Source of the DNA: Marthasterias glacialis
Taxonomy: Eukaryota > Echinodermata > Asteroidea > Forcipulatida > Asteriidae
Length of the DNA stretch: 64,000 nucleotides
Direction: 5' to 3'
NCBI GenBank assembly: GCA_911728455.2
Contig: OU452238.1
Span: 13,610,049 to 13,674,048 of the forward strand
Under the pieces are notes generated by a model. The model was not told the origin of the DNA. It did not search any database and saw only the letters and a list, made by a program, of their open reading frames with translations. Position numbers and translations under genes: made by a program. How positions within the stretch are numbered: the stretch's first letter is position 1; every line of letters begins with the position of its first letter. Shown piece after piece: positions 10,935 to 23,416 of the stretch.

Positions 10935-12928
10935 CAGGGCTTTCCAACAGTGTCAGACTTGTCAGTTTTCCGCCAATACTTTGGGAGATAGAGCCGTTGC
11001 TAAGTCTTGTTTTCACTCTGTTACAGCTTCGTGTACAAAAGTGCCATTAGACAGGTGTTTGAAGCGCATTCGGAGCAGCCCCGCTCTCTGGTGATTTCAA
11101 CAAGGACGATGGCCCTGGCTTGCCGGGAAAACTAGATTTTCGGATGCAGGACTATAGCAGCTACCTGCAGGTACAAGAAATTTCTCTCTAGCCCCATTAT
11201 TTGTGGAGTTATTGGCCGTGGCGCTGCCGAATTCTTTTTTCGGCGTTTTTTTTTCTTTTTTTTTGCTGGCTTCAGTCCAGCACACACGTAGCGGCCTTGG
11301 CTATTGTTGACGTACACAGAGCAGGGCCATTTGCTCTTGACATCTTCGGGGTGTCCTCACTCCGCGGTCCCTGGCATCCTCCCTGTTTGTCCCACAGCCC
11401 CAAGACCGGCATTTTTGGAAAGCCCATGAGCAGGGCTTTCCAACAGTGTCAGACTTGTCAGTTTTCCGCCAATACTTTGGGAGATAGAGCCGTTGCTAAG
11501 TCTTGTTTTCACTCTGTTACAGCTTCGTGTACAAAAGTGCCATTAGACAGGTGTTTGAAGCGCATTCGGAGCAGCCCCACTCTCTGGTGGTTTCAACAAG
11601 TAAGATGGCCCTGGCTGGCCGGGAAAACTAGATTTTCGGATGCAGGACTATGGCAGCTACCTGCAGGTACAAGAAATTTCTATCTAGCCCCATTATTTAT
11701 GGAGTTATTGGCCGTGGCGCTGCCGACTTCTTTTTTCGGCGTTTTTTTTTTTTTTTTTTTTTTTTGCTGGCTTCAGTCCAGCACACACGTAGCGGCCTTG
11801 GCTATTGTTGACGTACACAGAGCATGGCCATTTGCTCCTGACATCTTCGGGGTGTCTTCACTCCGCGGTCCCTGGCATCCTCCCTGTTTATCCCACAACC
11901 CCAAGACCGGCATTTTCGGAAAGCCCATGAGCAGGGCTTTCTAACAGTGTCAGACTTGTCAGTTTTCCGCCAATACTCTGGGAGATAGAGCCGTTGCTAA
12001 GTCTTGTTTTCACTCTGTTACAGCTTCGTGTACAAAAGTGCCATTAGACAGGTGTTTGAAGCGCATTCGGAGCAGCCCCGCTCTCTGGTGATTTCAACAA
12101 GGACGATGGCCCTGGCTGGCCGGGAAAACTAGATTTTCGGATGCAGGACTATGGCAGCTACCTGCAGGTACAAGAAATTTCTCTCTAGCCCCATTATTTG
12201 TGGAGTTATTGGCCGTGGCGCTGCCGACTTCTTTTTTCGGCGTTTTTTTTTCTTTTTTTTTGCTGGCTTCAGTCCAGCACACACGTAGCGGCCTTGGCTA
12301 TTGTTGACGTACACAGAGCAGGGCCATTTGCTCTTGACATCTTCGGGGTGTCCTCACTCCGCGGTCCCTGGCATCCTCCCTGTTTGTCCCACAGCCCCAA
12401 GACCGGCATTTTTGGAAAGCCCATGAGCAGGGCTTTCCAACAGTGTCAGACTTGTCAGTTTTCCGCCAATACTTTGGGAGATAGAGCCGTTGCTAAGTCT
12501 TGTTTTCACTCTGTTACAGCTTCGTGTACAAAAGTGCCATTAGACAGGTGTTTGAAGCGCATTCGGAGCAGCCCCGCTCTCTGGTGGTTTCAACAAGTAA
12601 GATGGCCCTGGCTGGCCGGGAAAACTAGATTTTCGGATGCAGGACTATGGCAGCTACCTGCAGGTACAAGAAATTTCTATCTAGCCCCATTATTTATGGA
12701 GTTATTGGCCGTGGCGCTGCCGACTTCTTTTTTCGGCGTTTTTTTTTTTTTTTTTTTTTTTTGCTGGCTTCAGTCCAGCACACACGTAGCGGCCTTGGCT
12801 ATTGTTGACGTACACAGAGCATGGCCATTTGCTCCTGACATCTTCGGGGTGTCCTCACTCCGCGGTCCCTGGCATCCTCCCTGTTTGTCCCACAGCCCCA
12901 AGACCGTCATTTTTGGAAAGCCCATGAG
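10935..12928. repeat. Array units 23-26, two tandem copies of a dimer
   Basis: Unit starts are 10935, 11431, 11932 and 12428, with lengths 496, 501, 496 and 501. Units 23-24 and 25-26 are the same dimer shifted by 997 bp. Shared markers are caacaagtaag, atttctatctagc and gctcctgacatc. They differ by a few substitutions, such as gccgaattc (11231) versus gccgacttc, and agccccactc (11580) versus agccccgctc. Unit 37 (17934) carries the same caacaagtaag and gctcctgac markers, a related copy about 6.5 kb away. Confidence 0.88.
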
Positions 12929-14926
12929 CACGGCTTTCCAACAGTGTCAGACTTGTCAGTTTTCCGCCAATACTTTGGGAGATAGAGCCGTTGCTAAGTC
13001 TTGTTTTCACTCTGTTACAGCTTCGTGTACAAAAGTGCCATTAGACAGGTGTTTGAAGCGCATTCGGAGCAGCCCCGCTCTCTGGTGGTTTCAACGCGGA
13101 AGATGGCCCTGGCTGGCCGGGAAAACTAGATTTTCGGATGCAGGACTATGGCAGCTACCTGCAGGTACAAGAAATTTCTCTCTAGCCCCATTATTTATGG
13201 AGTTATTGGCCGTGGCGCTGCCGACTTCTTTTTTCGGCGTTTTTTTTTTTTTTTTTTTTGCTGGCTTCAGTCCAGCACACACGTAGCGGCCTTGGCTATT
13301 GTTGACGTACACAGAGCATGGCCATTTGCTCTTGCCATCTTCGGGGTGTCTTCACTCCGCGGTCCCTGGCATCCTCCCTGTTTATCCCAGAACCCCAAGA
13401 CCGGCATTTTCGGAAAGCCCAAGAGCAGGGCTTTCCAACAGTGTCAGACTTGTCAGTTTTTCGCCAATACTTTGGGAGATAGAGCCGTTGCTAAGTCTTG
13501 TTTTCACTCTGTTACAGCTTCGTGTACAAAAGTGCCATTAGACAGGTGTTTGAAGCGCATTCGGAGCAGCCCCGCTCTCTGGTGATTTCAACAAGGACGA
13601 TGGCCCTGGCTTGCCGGGAAAACTAGATTTTCGGATGCAGGACTATGGCAGCTACCTGCAGGTACAAGAAATTTTTCTCTAGCCCCATTTCTTGTGGAGT
13701 TATTGGCCGTGGCGCTGCCGACTTCTTTTTTCGGGGTTTTTTTTTTTTTTCTTTTGCTGGCTTCAGTCCAGAACACACGTAGCGGCCTTGGCTATTGTTG
13801 ACGTACACAGAGCATGGCCATTTGCTCTTGACATCTTCGGGGTGTCCTCACTCCGCGGTCCCTGGCATCCTCCCTGTTTATCCCACAACCCCAAGACCGG
13901 CATTTTCGGAAAGCCCATGAGCAGGGCTTTCTAACAGTGTCAGACTTGTCAGTTTTCCGCCAATACTTTGGGAGATAGAGCCGTTGCTAAGTCTTGTTTT
14001 CACTCTGTTACAGCTTCGTGTACAAAAGTGCCATTAGACAGGTGTTTGAAGCGCATTAGGAGCAGCCCCGCTCTCTGGTGGTTTCAACAAGGAAGATGGC
14101 CCTGGCTGGCCGGGAAAACTAGATTTTCGGATGCAGGACGATGGCAGCTACCTGCAGGTACAAGAAATTTCTCTCCAGCCCCATTATTTGTGGAGTTATT
14201 GGCCGTGGCGCTGCCGACTTCTTTTTTCGGCGTTTTTTTTTTTTTTTTTTTCTTTTCCTGGCTTCAGTCCAGCACACACGTAGCGGCCTTGGCTATTGTT
14301 GACGTACACAGAGCATGGCCATTTGCTCTTGATATCTTCGGGGTGTCCTCACTCCGCGGTCCCTGGCATCCTCCCTGTTTGTCCCACAACCCCAAGACCG
14401 GCATTTTCGGAAAGCCCATGAGCAGGGCTTTCCAACAGTGTCAGACTTGTCAGTTTTCCGCCAATACTTTGGGAGATAGAGCCGTTGCTAAGTCTTGTTT
14501 TCACTCTGTTACAGCTTCGTGTACAAAAGTGCCATTAGACAGGTGTTTGAAGCGCATTCGGAGAAGCCCCGCTCTCTGGTGGTTTCAACAAGGAAGATGG
14601 CCCTGGCTGGCCGGGAAAACTAGATTTTCGAATGCAGGACTATGGCAGCTACCTGCAGGTACAAGAAATTTCTCTCTAGCCCCATTATTTATGGAGTTAT
14701 TGGCCGTGGCGCTGCCGACTTCTTTTTTCGGCGTTTTTTTTGTTTTTTTTTTTGTTTTTTGCTGGCTTCAGTCCAGCACACACGTAGCGGCCTTGGCTAT
14801 TGTTGACGTACACAGAGCATGGCCAATTGCTCTTGACATCTTCGGGGTGTCCTCACTCCGCAGTCCCTATCATCCTCCCTGTTTATCCCACAACCCCAAG
14901 ACCGGCATTTTCGGAAAGCCCATGAG
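12929..14926. repeat. Array units 27-30
   Basis: Unit starts are 12929, 13426, 13922 and 14423. Unit 27 begins cacggc instead of caggg. About 13117-13895 recurs at about 18622-19399, offset 5505, with shared cttgccatc, gcccaagagc, cagaacacacg and a shortened cggg before the T tract. Units 29-30 mark the first region where TGA-free units run for several copies. That makes a long open frame (13968-15296) without making it a gene. Confidence 0.85.
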
Positions 14927-15439
14927 CAGGGCTTTCCAACAGTGTCACACTTGTCAGTTTTCCGCCAATACTTTGGGAGATAGAGCCGTTGCTAAGTCTT
15001 GTTTTCACTCTGTTACAGCTTCGTGTACAAAAGTGCCATTAGACAGGTGTTTGAAGCGCATTCGGAGCAGCCCCGCTCTCTGGTGGTTTCAAGGCGGAAG
15101 ATGGTCCTGGCTGGCCGGGAAAACTAGATTTTCGGATGCAGGACTATGGCAGCTACCTGCAGGTACAAGAAATTTCTCTCTAGCCCCATTATTTATGGAG
15201 TTATTGGCCGTGGCGCTGCCGACTTCTTTTTTCGGCGTTTTTTTTTTTTTTTTTTTGTTTTTTTTGCTGGCTTCAGTCCAGCACACATGTACTTGACTAC
15301 TTGACTTGGCTATTGTTGACGTACACAGAGCATGGCCATTTGCTCTTGACATCTTCGGGGTGTCCTCACTCCGCGGTCCCTGGCATCCTCCCTGTTTATC
15401 CCACAACCCCAAGACCGGCATTTTCGGAAAGCCCATGAG
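14927..15439. repeat. Array unit 31, longest unit (513 bp), with a private 8-bp tandem duplication
   Basis: Near 15285-15310 the usual cacacacgtagcggccttggc is replaced by a sequence containing ACTTGACT twice in direct tandem (15291-15298 and 15299-15306). The change removes agcggcc and adds a net 8 bp. No other unit in the window has it, so it arose here and has not spread. Confidence 0.9.
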
Positions 15440-16252
15440 CAGGGCTTTCTAACAGTGTCAGACTTGTCAGTTTTCCGCCAATACTTTGGGAGATAGAGCC
15501 GTTGCTAAGTCTTGTTTTCACTCTGTTACAGCTTCGTGTACAAAAGTGCCATTAGACAGGTGTTTGAAGCGCATTAGGAGCAGCCCCGCTCTCTGGTGGT
15601 TTCAACGCGGAAGATGGCCCTGGCTGGCCGGGAAAACTAGATTTACGAATGCAGGACTATGGCAGCTACCTGCAGGTACAAGACATTTCTCTCTAGCCCC
15701 ATTATTTGTGGAGTTATTGGCCGTGGCGCTGCCGACTTCTTTTTTTGGCGTTTTTTTTTTTTTTTTTTTTTTTTTCCTGGCTTCAGTCCAGCACACACGT
15801 AGCGGCCTTGGCTATTGTTGACGTACACAGAGCATGGCCATTTGCTCTTGACATCTTCGGGGTGTCCTCACTCCGCGGTCCCTGGCATCCTCCCTGTTTA
15901 TCCCACAACCCCAAGACCGGCATTTTCGGAAAGCCCATGAGCAGGGCTTTCCAACAGTGTCAAACTTGTCAGTTTTCCGCCAATACTTTGGGAGATAGAG
16001 CCGTTGCTAAGTCTTGTTTTCACTCTGTTACAGCTTCGTGTACAAAAGTGCCATTAGACAGGTGTTTGAAGCGCATTCGGAGCAGCCCCGCTCTCTGGTG
16101 GTTTCAAGGCGGAAGATGGTCCTGGCTGGCCGGGAAAACTAGATTTTCGGATGCAGGACTATGGCAGCTACCTGCAGGTACAAGAAATTTCTCTCTAGCC
16201 CCATTATTTATGGAGTTATTGGCCGTGGCGCTGCCGACTTCTTTTTTCGGCG

Positions 16253-16285
<33 letters not shown>

Positions 16286-16447
16286 GCTTCAGTCCAGCAC
16301 ACATGTAGCGGCCTTGGCTATTGTTGACGTACACAGAGCATGGCCATTTGCTCTTGACATCTTCGGGGTGTCCTCACTCCGCGGTCCCTGGCATCCTCCC
16401 TGTTTATCCCACAACCCCAAGACCGGCATTTTCGGAAAACCCATGAG
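15440..16447. repeat. Array units 32-33, including the longest T tract
   Basis: Unit starts are 15440 and 15942 (502 and 506 bp). Unit 33 holds the longest uninterrupted T tract I found, 29 bases at 16253-16281. Unit 33 also has gatggtcctgg, a variant that becomes typical only right of about 45 kb. Unit 32 has a private agatttacgaatg near 15650. Confidence 0.85.
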
Positions 16448-16938
16448 CAGGGCTTTCCAACAGTGTCAAACTTGTCAGTTTTCCGCCAATACTTTGGGAG
16501 ATAGAGCCGTTGCTAAGTCTTGTTTTCACTCTGTTACAGCTTCGTGTACAAAAGTGCCATTAGACAGGTGTTTGAAGCGCATTCGGAGCAGCCCCGCTCT
16601 CTGGTGGTTTCAAGGCGGAAGACGGCCCTCGCTGGCCAGGAAAACTAGATTTTCGGATGCAGGACTATGGCAGCTACCTGCAGGTACAAGAAATTTCTCT
16701 CTAGCCCCATTATTTATGGAGTTATTGGCCGTGGCGCTGCCGACTTCTTTTTTTGGCGTTGTTTTTTTTTGTTTTTTTTTTTTTTTTGCACACACGTAGC
16801 GGCCTTGGCTATTGTTGACGTACACAGAGTATGGCCATTTGCTCTTGACATCTTCGGGGTGTCCTCACTCTGCGGTCCCTGGCATCCTCCCTGTTTATCC
16901 CACAACCCCAAGACTGGCATTTTCGGAAAGCCCATGAG
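16448..16938. repeat. Array unit 34, short unit lacking 15 bp after the T tract
   Basis: At about 16786-16800 the T tract runs straight into gcacacacg; the 15 bases tggcttcagtccagc are missing. The deletion lies between two GC dinucleotides and removes the hairpin and splice-acceptor-like CAG found in other units. The unit also carries gacggccctcgctggccagg and ggcgttgttt, markers shared with units starting at 20416 and 23918. Confidence 0.9.
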
Positions 16939-19900
16939 CAGGGCTTTCCAACAGTGTCACACTTGTCAGTTTTCCGCCAATACTTTGGGAGATAGAGCCG
17001 TTGCTAAGTCTTGTTTTCACTCTGTTAAAGCTTCGTGTACAAAAGTGCCTTTAGACAGGTGTTTGAAGCGCATTCGGAGCAGCCCCGCTCTCTGGTGGTT
17101 TCAACGCGGAAGATGGCCCTGGCTGGCCGGGAAAACTAAATTTTCGGATGCAGGACTATGGCAGCTACCTGCAGGTACAAGAAATTTCTCTCTACCCCAT
17201 TATTTGTGGAGTTATTGGCCGTGGCGCTGCCGACTTCTTTTTTCGGCGTTTTTTTTTTTTTTTTTTTTTTGCTGGCTTCAGTCCAGCACACACGTAGCGG
17301 CCTTGGCTATTGTTGACGTACACAGAGCATGGCCATTTGCTCTTGACATCTTCGGGGTGTCTTCACTCCGCGGTCCCTGGCATCCTCCCTGTTTATCCCA
17401 CAACCCCAAGACCGGCATTTTCGGAAAGCCCAAGAGCAGGGCTTTCCAACAGTGTCAGACTTGTCAGTTTTCCGCCAATACTTTGGGAGATAGAGCCGTT
17501 GCTAAGTCTTGTTTTCACTCTGTTACAGCTTCGTGTACAAAAGTGCCATTAGACAGGTGTTTGAAGCGCATTCGGAGCAGCCCCGCTCTCTGGTGATTTC
17601 AAAAAGGACGATGGCCCTGGCTTGCCGGGAAAACTAAATTTTCGGATGCAGGACTATGGCAGCTACCTGCAGGTACAAGAAATTTTTCTCTAGCCCCATT
17701 TCTTGTGGAGTTATTGGCCGTGGCGCTGCCGACTTCTTTTTTCGGCGTTTTTTTTTTTTTTTCTTTTGCTGGCTTCAGTCCAGCACACACGTAGCGGCCT
17801 TGGCTATTGTTGACGTACACAGAGCATGGCCATTTGCTCTTGACATCTTCGGGGTGTCTTCACTCCGCGGTCCCTGGCATCCTCCCTGTTTATCCCACAA
17901 CCCCAAGACCGGCATTTTCGGAAAGCCCATGAGCAGGGCTTTCCAACAGTGTCAGACTTGTCAGTTTTCCGCCAATACTTTGGGAGATAGAGCCGTTGCT
18001 AAGTCTTGTTTTCACTCTGTTACAGCTTCGTGTACAAAAGTGCCATTAGACAGGTGTTTGAAGCGCATTCGGAGCAGCCCCGCTCTCTGGTGGTTTCAAC
18101 AAGTAAGATGGCCCTGGCTGGCCGGGAAAACTAGATTTTCGGATGCAGGACTATGGCAGCTACCTGCAGGTACAAGAAATTTCTATCTAGCCCCATTATT
18201 TATGGAGTTATTGGCCGTGGCGCTGCCGACTTCTTTTTTCGGCGTTTTTTTTTTTTTTTTTTTTTTTGCTGGCTTCAGTCCAGCACACACGTAGCGGCCT
18301 TGGCTATTGTTGACGTACACAGAGCATGGCCATTTGCTCCTGACATCTTCGGGGTGTCTTCACTCCGCGGTCCCTGGCATCCTCCCTGTTTATCCCACAA
18401 CCCCAAGACCGGCATTTTCGGAAAGCCCATGAGCAGGGCTTTCTAACAGTGTCAGACTTGTCAGTTTTCCGCCAATACTCTGGGAGATAGAGCCGTTGCT
18501 AAGTCTTGTTTTCACTCTGTTACAGCTTCGTGTACAAAAGTGCCATTAGACAGGTGTTTGAAGCGCATTCGGAGCAGCCCCGCTCTCTGGTGATTTCAAC
18601 AAGGACGATGGCCCTGGCTTGCCGGGAAAACTAGATTTTCGGATGCAGGACTATGGCAGCTACCTGCAGGTACAAGAAATTTCTCTCTAGCCCCATTATT
18701 TATGGAGTTATTGGCCGTGGCGCTGCCGACTTCTTTTTTCGGCGTTTTTTTTTTTTTTTTTTTTGCTGGCTTCAGTCCAGCACACACGTAGCGGCCTTGG
18801 CTATTGTTGACGTACACAGAGCATGGCCATTTGCTCTTGCCATCTTCGGGGTGTCTTCACTCCGCGGTCCCTGGCATCCTCCCTGTTTATCCCAAAACCC
18901 CAAGACCGGCATTTTCGGAAAGCCCAAGAGCAGGGCTTTCCAACAGTGTCAGACTTGTCAGTTTTCCGCCAATACTTTGGGAGATAGAGCCGTTGCTAAG
19001 TCTTGTTTTCACTCTGTTACAGCTTCGTGTACAAAAGTGCCATTAGACAGGTGTTTGAAGCGCATTCGGAGCAGCCCCGCTCTCTGGTGATTTCAACAAG
19101 GACGATGGCCCTGGCTTGCCGGGAAAACTAGATTTTCGGATGCAGGACTATGGCAGCTACCTGCAGGTACAAGAAATTTTTCTCTAGCCCCATTTCTTGT
19201 GGAGTTATTGGCCGTGGCGCTGCCGACTTCTTTTTTCGGGTTTTTTTTTTTTTTTCTTTTGCTGGCTTCAGTCCAGAACACACGTAGCGGCCTTGGCTAT
19301 TGTTGACGTACACAGAGCATGGCCATTTGCTCTTGACATCTTCGGGGTGTCCTCACTCCGCGGTCCCTGGCATCCTCCCTGTTTATCCCACAACCCCAAG
19401 ACTGGCATTTGCGGAAAGCCCATGAGCAGGGCTTTCCAACAGTGTCAGACTTGTCAGTTTTCCGCCAATACTTTGGGAGATAGAGCCGTTTCTAAGTCTT
19501 GTTTTCACTCTGTTACAGCTTCGTGTACAAAAGTGCCATTAGACAGGTGTTTGAAGCGCATTCGGAGCAGCCCCGCTCTCTGGTGGTTTCAACAAGGAAG
19601 ATGGCCCTGGCTTGCCGGGAAAACTAGATTTTCGGATGCAGGACTATGGCAGCTACCTGCAGGTACAAGAAATTTTTCTCTAGCCCCATTTCTTGTGGAG
19701 TTATTGGCCGTGGCGCTGCCGACTTCTTTTTTCGGCGTTTTTTTTTTTTTTTCTTTTGCTGGCTTCAGTCCAGCACACACGTAGCGGCCTTGGCTATTGT
19801 TGACGTACACAGAGCATGGCCATTTGCTCTTGACATCTTCGGGGTGTCCTCACTCCGCGGTCCCTGGCATCCTCCCTGTTTATCCCACAACCCCAAGACC

Positions 19901-20415
19901 GGCATTGTCGGAAAGCCCATGAGCAGGGCTTTCCAACAGTGTCAGACTTGTCAGTTTTCCGCCAATACTTTGGGAGATAGAGCCGTTGCTAAGTCTTGTT
20001 TTCACTCTGTTACAGCTTCGTGTACAAAAGTGCCATTAGACAGGTGTTTCAAGCGCATTCGGAGCAGCCCCGCTCTCTGGTGGTTTCAACGCGGAAGATG
20101 GCCCTGGCTGGCCGGGAAAACTAAATTTTCGGATGCAGGACTATGGCAGCTACCTGCAGGTACAAGAAATTTCTCTCTACCCCATTATTTGTGGAGTTAT
20201 TGGCCGTGGCGCTGCCGACTTCTTTTTTCGGCGTTTTTTTTTTTTTTTTGCTGGCTTCAGTCCAGCACACACGTAGCGGCCTTGGCTATTGTTGACGTAC
20301 ACAGAGCATGGCCATTTGCTCTTGACATCTTCGGGGTGGCCTCACTCTGCGGTCCCTGGCATCCTCCCTGTTTATCCCACAGCCCCGAGACCGGCATTTT
20401 CGGAAAGCCCATGAG
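16939..20415. repeat. Array units 35-41
   Basis: Unit starts are 16939, 17437, 17934, 18434, 18931, 19427 and 19924. Unit 35 has gttaaagcttcg and gtgcctttagac, shared with unit 43 (20921). Units 38-39 repeat units 27-28 at offset 5505. Unit 38 starts with the left-type combination ttctaacag, actctggg, ggtgatttc. Unit 41 has a 1-base loss in tctctacccc near 20178, as in units 21 and 35. The region is a patchwork of types found on both sides. Confidence 0.85.
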
Positions 20416-21413
20416 CAGGGCTTTCCAACAGTGTCTAACTTGTCAGTTTTCCGCCAATACTTTGGGAGATAGAGCCGTTGCTAAGTCTTTTTTTCACTCT
20501 GTTACAGCTTCGTGTACAAAAGTGCCATTAGACAGGTGTTTGAAGCGCATTCGGAGCAGCCCCGCTCTCTGGTGGTTTCAAGGCGGAAGACGGCCCTCGC
20601 TGGCCAGGAAAACTAGATTTTCGGATCCAGGACTATGGCAGCTACCTGCAGGTACAAGAAATTTCTCTCTAGCCCCATTATTTATGGAGTTATTGGCCGT
20701 GGCGCTGCCGACTTCTTTTTTTGGCGTTGTTTTTTTTTTTTTTTTTTTTTTTTTGCTGGCTTCAGTCCAGCACACACGTAGCGGCCTTGGCTATTGTTGA
20801 CGTACACAGAGTATGGCCATTTGCTCTTGACATCTTCGGGGTGTCCTCACTCTGCGGTCCCTGGCATCCTCCCTGTTTATCCCACAACCCCAAGACTGGC
20901 ATTTTCGGAAAGCCCATGAGCAGGGCTTTCCAACAGTGTCACACTTGTCAGTTTTCCGCCAATACTTTGGGAGATAGAGCCGTTGCTAAGTCTTGTTTTC
21001 ACTCTGTTAAAGCTTCGTGAACAAAAGTGCCTTTAGACAGGTGTTTGAAGCGCATTCGGAGCAGCCCCGCTCTCTGGTGGTTTCAACGCGGAAGATGGCC
21101 CTGGCTGGCCGGGAAAACTAAATTTTCGGATGCAGGACTATGGCAGCTACCTGCAGGTACAAGAAATTTCTCTCTAGCCCCATTATTTGTGGAGTTATTG
21201 GCCGTGGCGCTGCCGACTTCTTTTTTCGGCGTTTTTTTTTTTTTTTTGCTGGCTTCAGTCCAGCACACACGTAGCGGCCTTGGCTATTGTTGACGTACAC
21301 AGAGCATGGCCATTTGCTCTTGACATCTTCGGGGTGGCCTCACTCGGCGGTCCCTGGCATCCTCCCTGTTTATCCCACAACCCCCAGACCAACTTTTTCG
21401 GAAAGCCCATGAG
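20416..21413. repeat. Array units 42-43, second member of the gacggccctcgc family
   Basis: Unit starts are 20416 and 20921 (505 and 493 bp). Unit 42 repeats unit 34 but keeps the 15 bp that unit 34 lost. Shared markers are gacggccctcgctggccagg, ggcgttgttt, gagtatggcc, aagactggca and cacacttgtc. Unit 43 reads cttcgtgaacaaaagtgccttt, where the TGA is a private substitution. Unit 49 (23918) is a third member, offset about 3502. Confidence 0.85.
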
Positions 21414-23416
21414 CAGGGCTTTCCAACAGTGTCAGACTTGTCAGTTTTCCGCCAATACTTTGGGAGATAGAGCCGTTGCTAAGTCTTGTTTTCACTCTGT
21501 TAAAGCTTCGTGTACAAAAGTGCCATTAGACAGGTGTTTGAAGCGCATTCGGAGCAGCCCCGCTCTCTGGTGGTTTCAACGCGGAAGATGGCCCTGGCTG
21601 GCCGGGAAAACTAGATTTTCGGATGCAGGACTATGGCAGCTACCTGCAGGTACAAGAAATTTCTCTCTAGCCCCATTATTTGTGGAGTTATTGGCCGTGG
21701 CGCTGCCGACTTCTTTTTTTGGCGTTTTTTTTTTTTTTTTTTTTTTTTGCTGGCTTCAGTCCAGCACACACGTAGCGGCCTTGGCTATTGTTGACGTACA
21801 CAGAGCATGGCCATTTGCTCTTGACATCTTCGGGGTGGCCTCACTCGGCGGTCCCTGGCATCCTCCCTGTTTATCCCACAACCCCAAGACCAACTTTTTC
21901 GGAAAGCCCATGAGCAGGGCTTTCCAACAGTGTCAGACTTGTCAGTTTTCCGCCAATATTTTGGGAGATAGAGCCGTTGCTAAGTCTTGTTTTCACTCTG
22001 TTAAAGCTTCGTGTACAAAAGTGCCATTAGACAGGTGTTTGAAGCGCATTCGGAGCAGCCCCGCTCTCTGGTGGTTTCAACGCGGAAGATGGCCCTGGCT
22101 GGCCGGGAAAACTAGATTTTCGGATGCAGGACTATAGCAGCTACCTGCAGGTACAAGAAATTTCTCTCTAGCCCCATTATTTATGAGTTATTGGCCGTGG
22201 CGCTGCCGACTTCTTTTTTTGGCGTTTTTTTGTTTTTTTTTGTTTTTTCGCTGGCTTCAGTCCAGCACACACGTAGCGGCCTTGGCTATTGTTGACGTAC
22301 ACAGAGCATGGCCATTTGCTCTTGACATCTTCGGGGTGGCCTCACTCGGCGGTCCCTGGCATCCTCCCTGTTTATCCCACAACCCCAAGACCAACTTTTT
22401 CGGAAAGCCCATGAGCAGGGCTTTCCAACAGTGTCTAACTTGTCAGTTTTCCGCCAATACTTTGGGAGATAGAGCCGTTGCTAAGTCTTGTTTTCACTCT
22501 GTTACAGCTTCGTGTACAAAAGTGCCATTAGACAGGTGTTTGAAGCGCATTCGGAGCAGCCCCGCTCTCTGGTGGTTTCAACGCGGAAGATGGCCCTGGC
22601 TGGCCGGGAAAACTAGATTTTCGGATGCAGGACTATGGCAGCTACCTGCAGGTACAAGAAATTTCTCTCTAGCCCCATTATTTGTGGAGTTATTGGCCGT
22701 GGCGCTGCCGACTTCTTTTTTTGGCGTTTTTTTTTTTTGTTTTTTTTTTGCTGGCTTCAGTCCAGCACACACGTAGCGGCCTTGGCTATTGTTGACGTAC
22801 ACAGAGCATGGCCATTTGCTCTTGACATCTTCGGGGTGGCCTCACTCGGCGGTCCCTGGCATCCTCCCTGTTTATCCCACAACCCCAAGACCAACTTTTT
22901 CGGAAAGCCCATGAGCAGGGCTTTCCAACAGTGTCAGACTTGTCAGTTTTCCGCCAATACTTTGGGAGATAGAGCCGTTGCTAAGTCTTGTTTTCACTCT
23001 GTTACAGCTTCGTGTACAAAAGTGCCATTAGACAGGTGTTTGAAGCCCATTCGGAGCAGCCCCGCTCTCTGGTGGTTTCAACGCGGAAGATGGCCCTGGC
23101 TGGCCGGGAAAACTAGATTTTCGGATGCAGGACTATAGCAGCTACCTGCAGGTACAAGAAATTTCTCTCTAGCCCCATTATTTATGGAGTTATTGGCCGT
23201 GGCGCTGCCGACTTCTTTTTTTGGCGTTTTTTTGTTTTTTTTGTTTTTTCGCTGGCTTCAGTCCAGCACACACTTAGCGGCCTTGGCTATTGTTGACGTA
23301 CACAGAGCATGGCCATTTGCTCTTGACATCTTCGGGGTGGCCTCACACGGCGGTCCCTGGCATCCTCCCTGTTTATCCCACAACCCCAAGACCGGCATTT
23401 TCGGAAAGCCCATGAG
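21414..23416. repeat. Array units 44-47, local cactcggcgg/ccaacttttt subfamily
   Basis: Unit starts are 21414, 21915, 22416 and 22916 (501, 501, 500, 501 bp). The 3' ends of units 43 to 46 share cactcggcgg and agaccaacttttt; unit 47 differs (cacacggcgg, agaccggca). This block is the clearest case of one variant spreading through consecutive copies. Units 45 and 47 have T tracts broken by two G residues and followed by cgctgg. Unit 45 lost one base in tttatgagtt near 22183. Confidence 0.87.
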
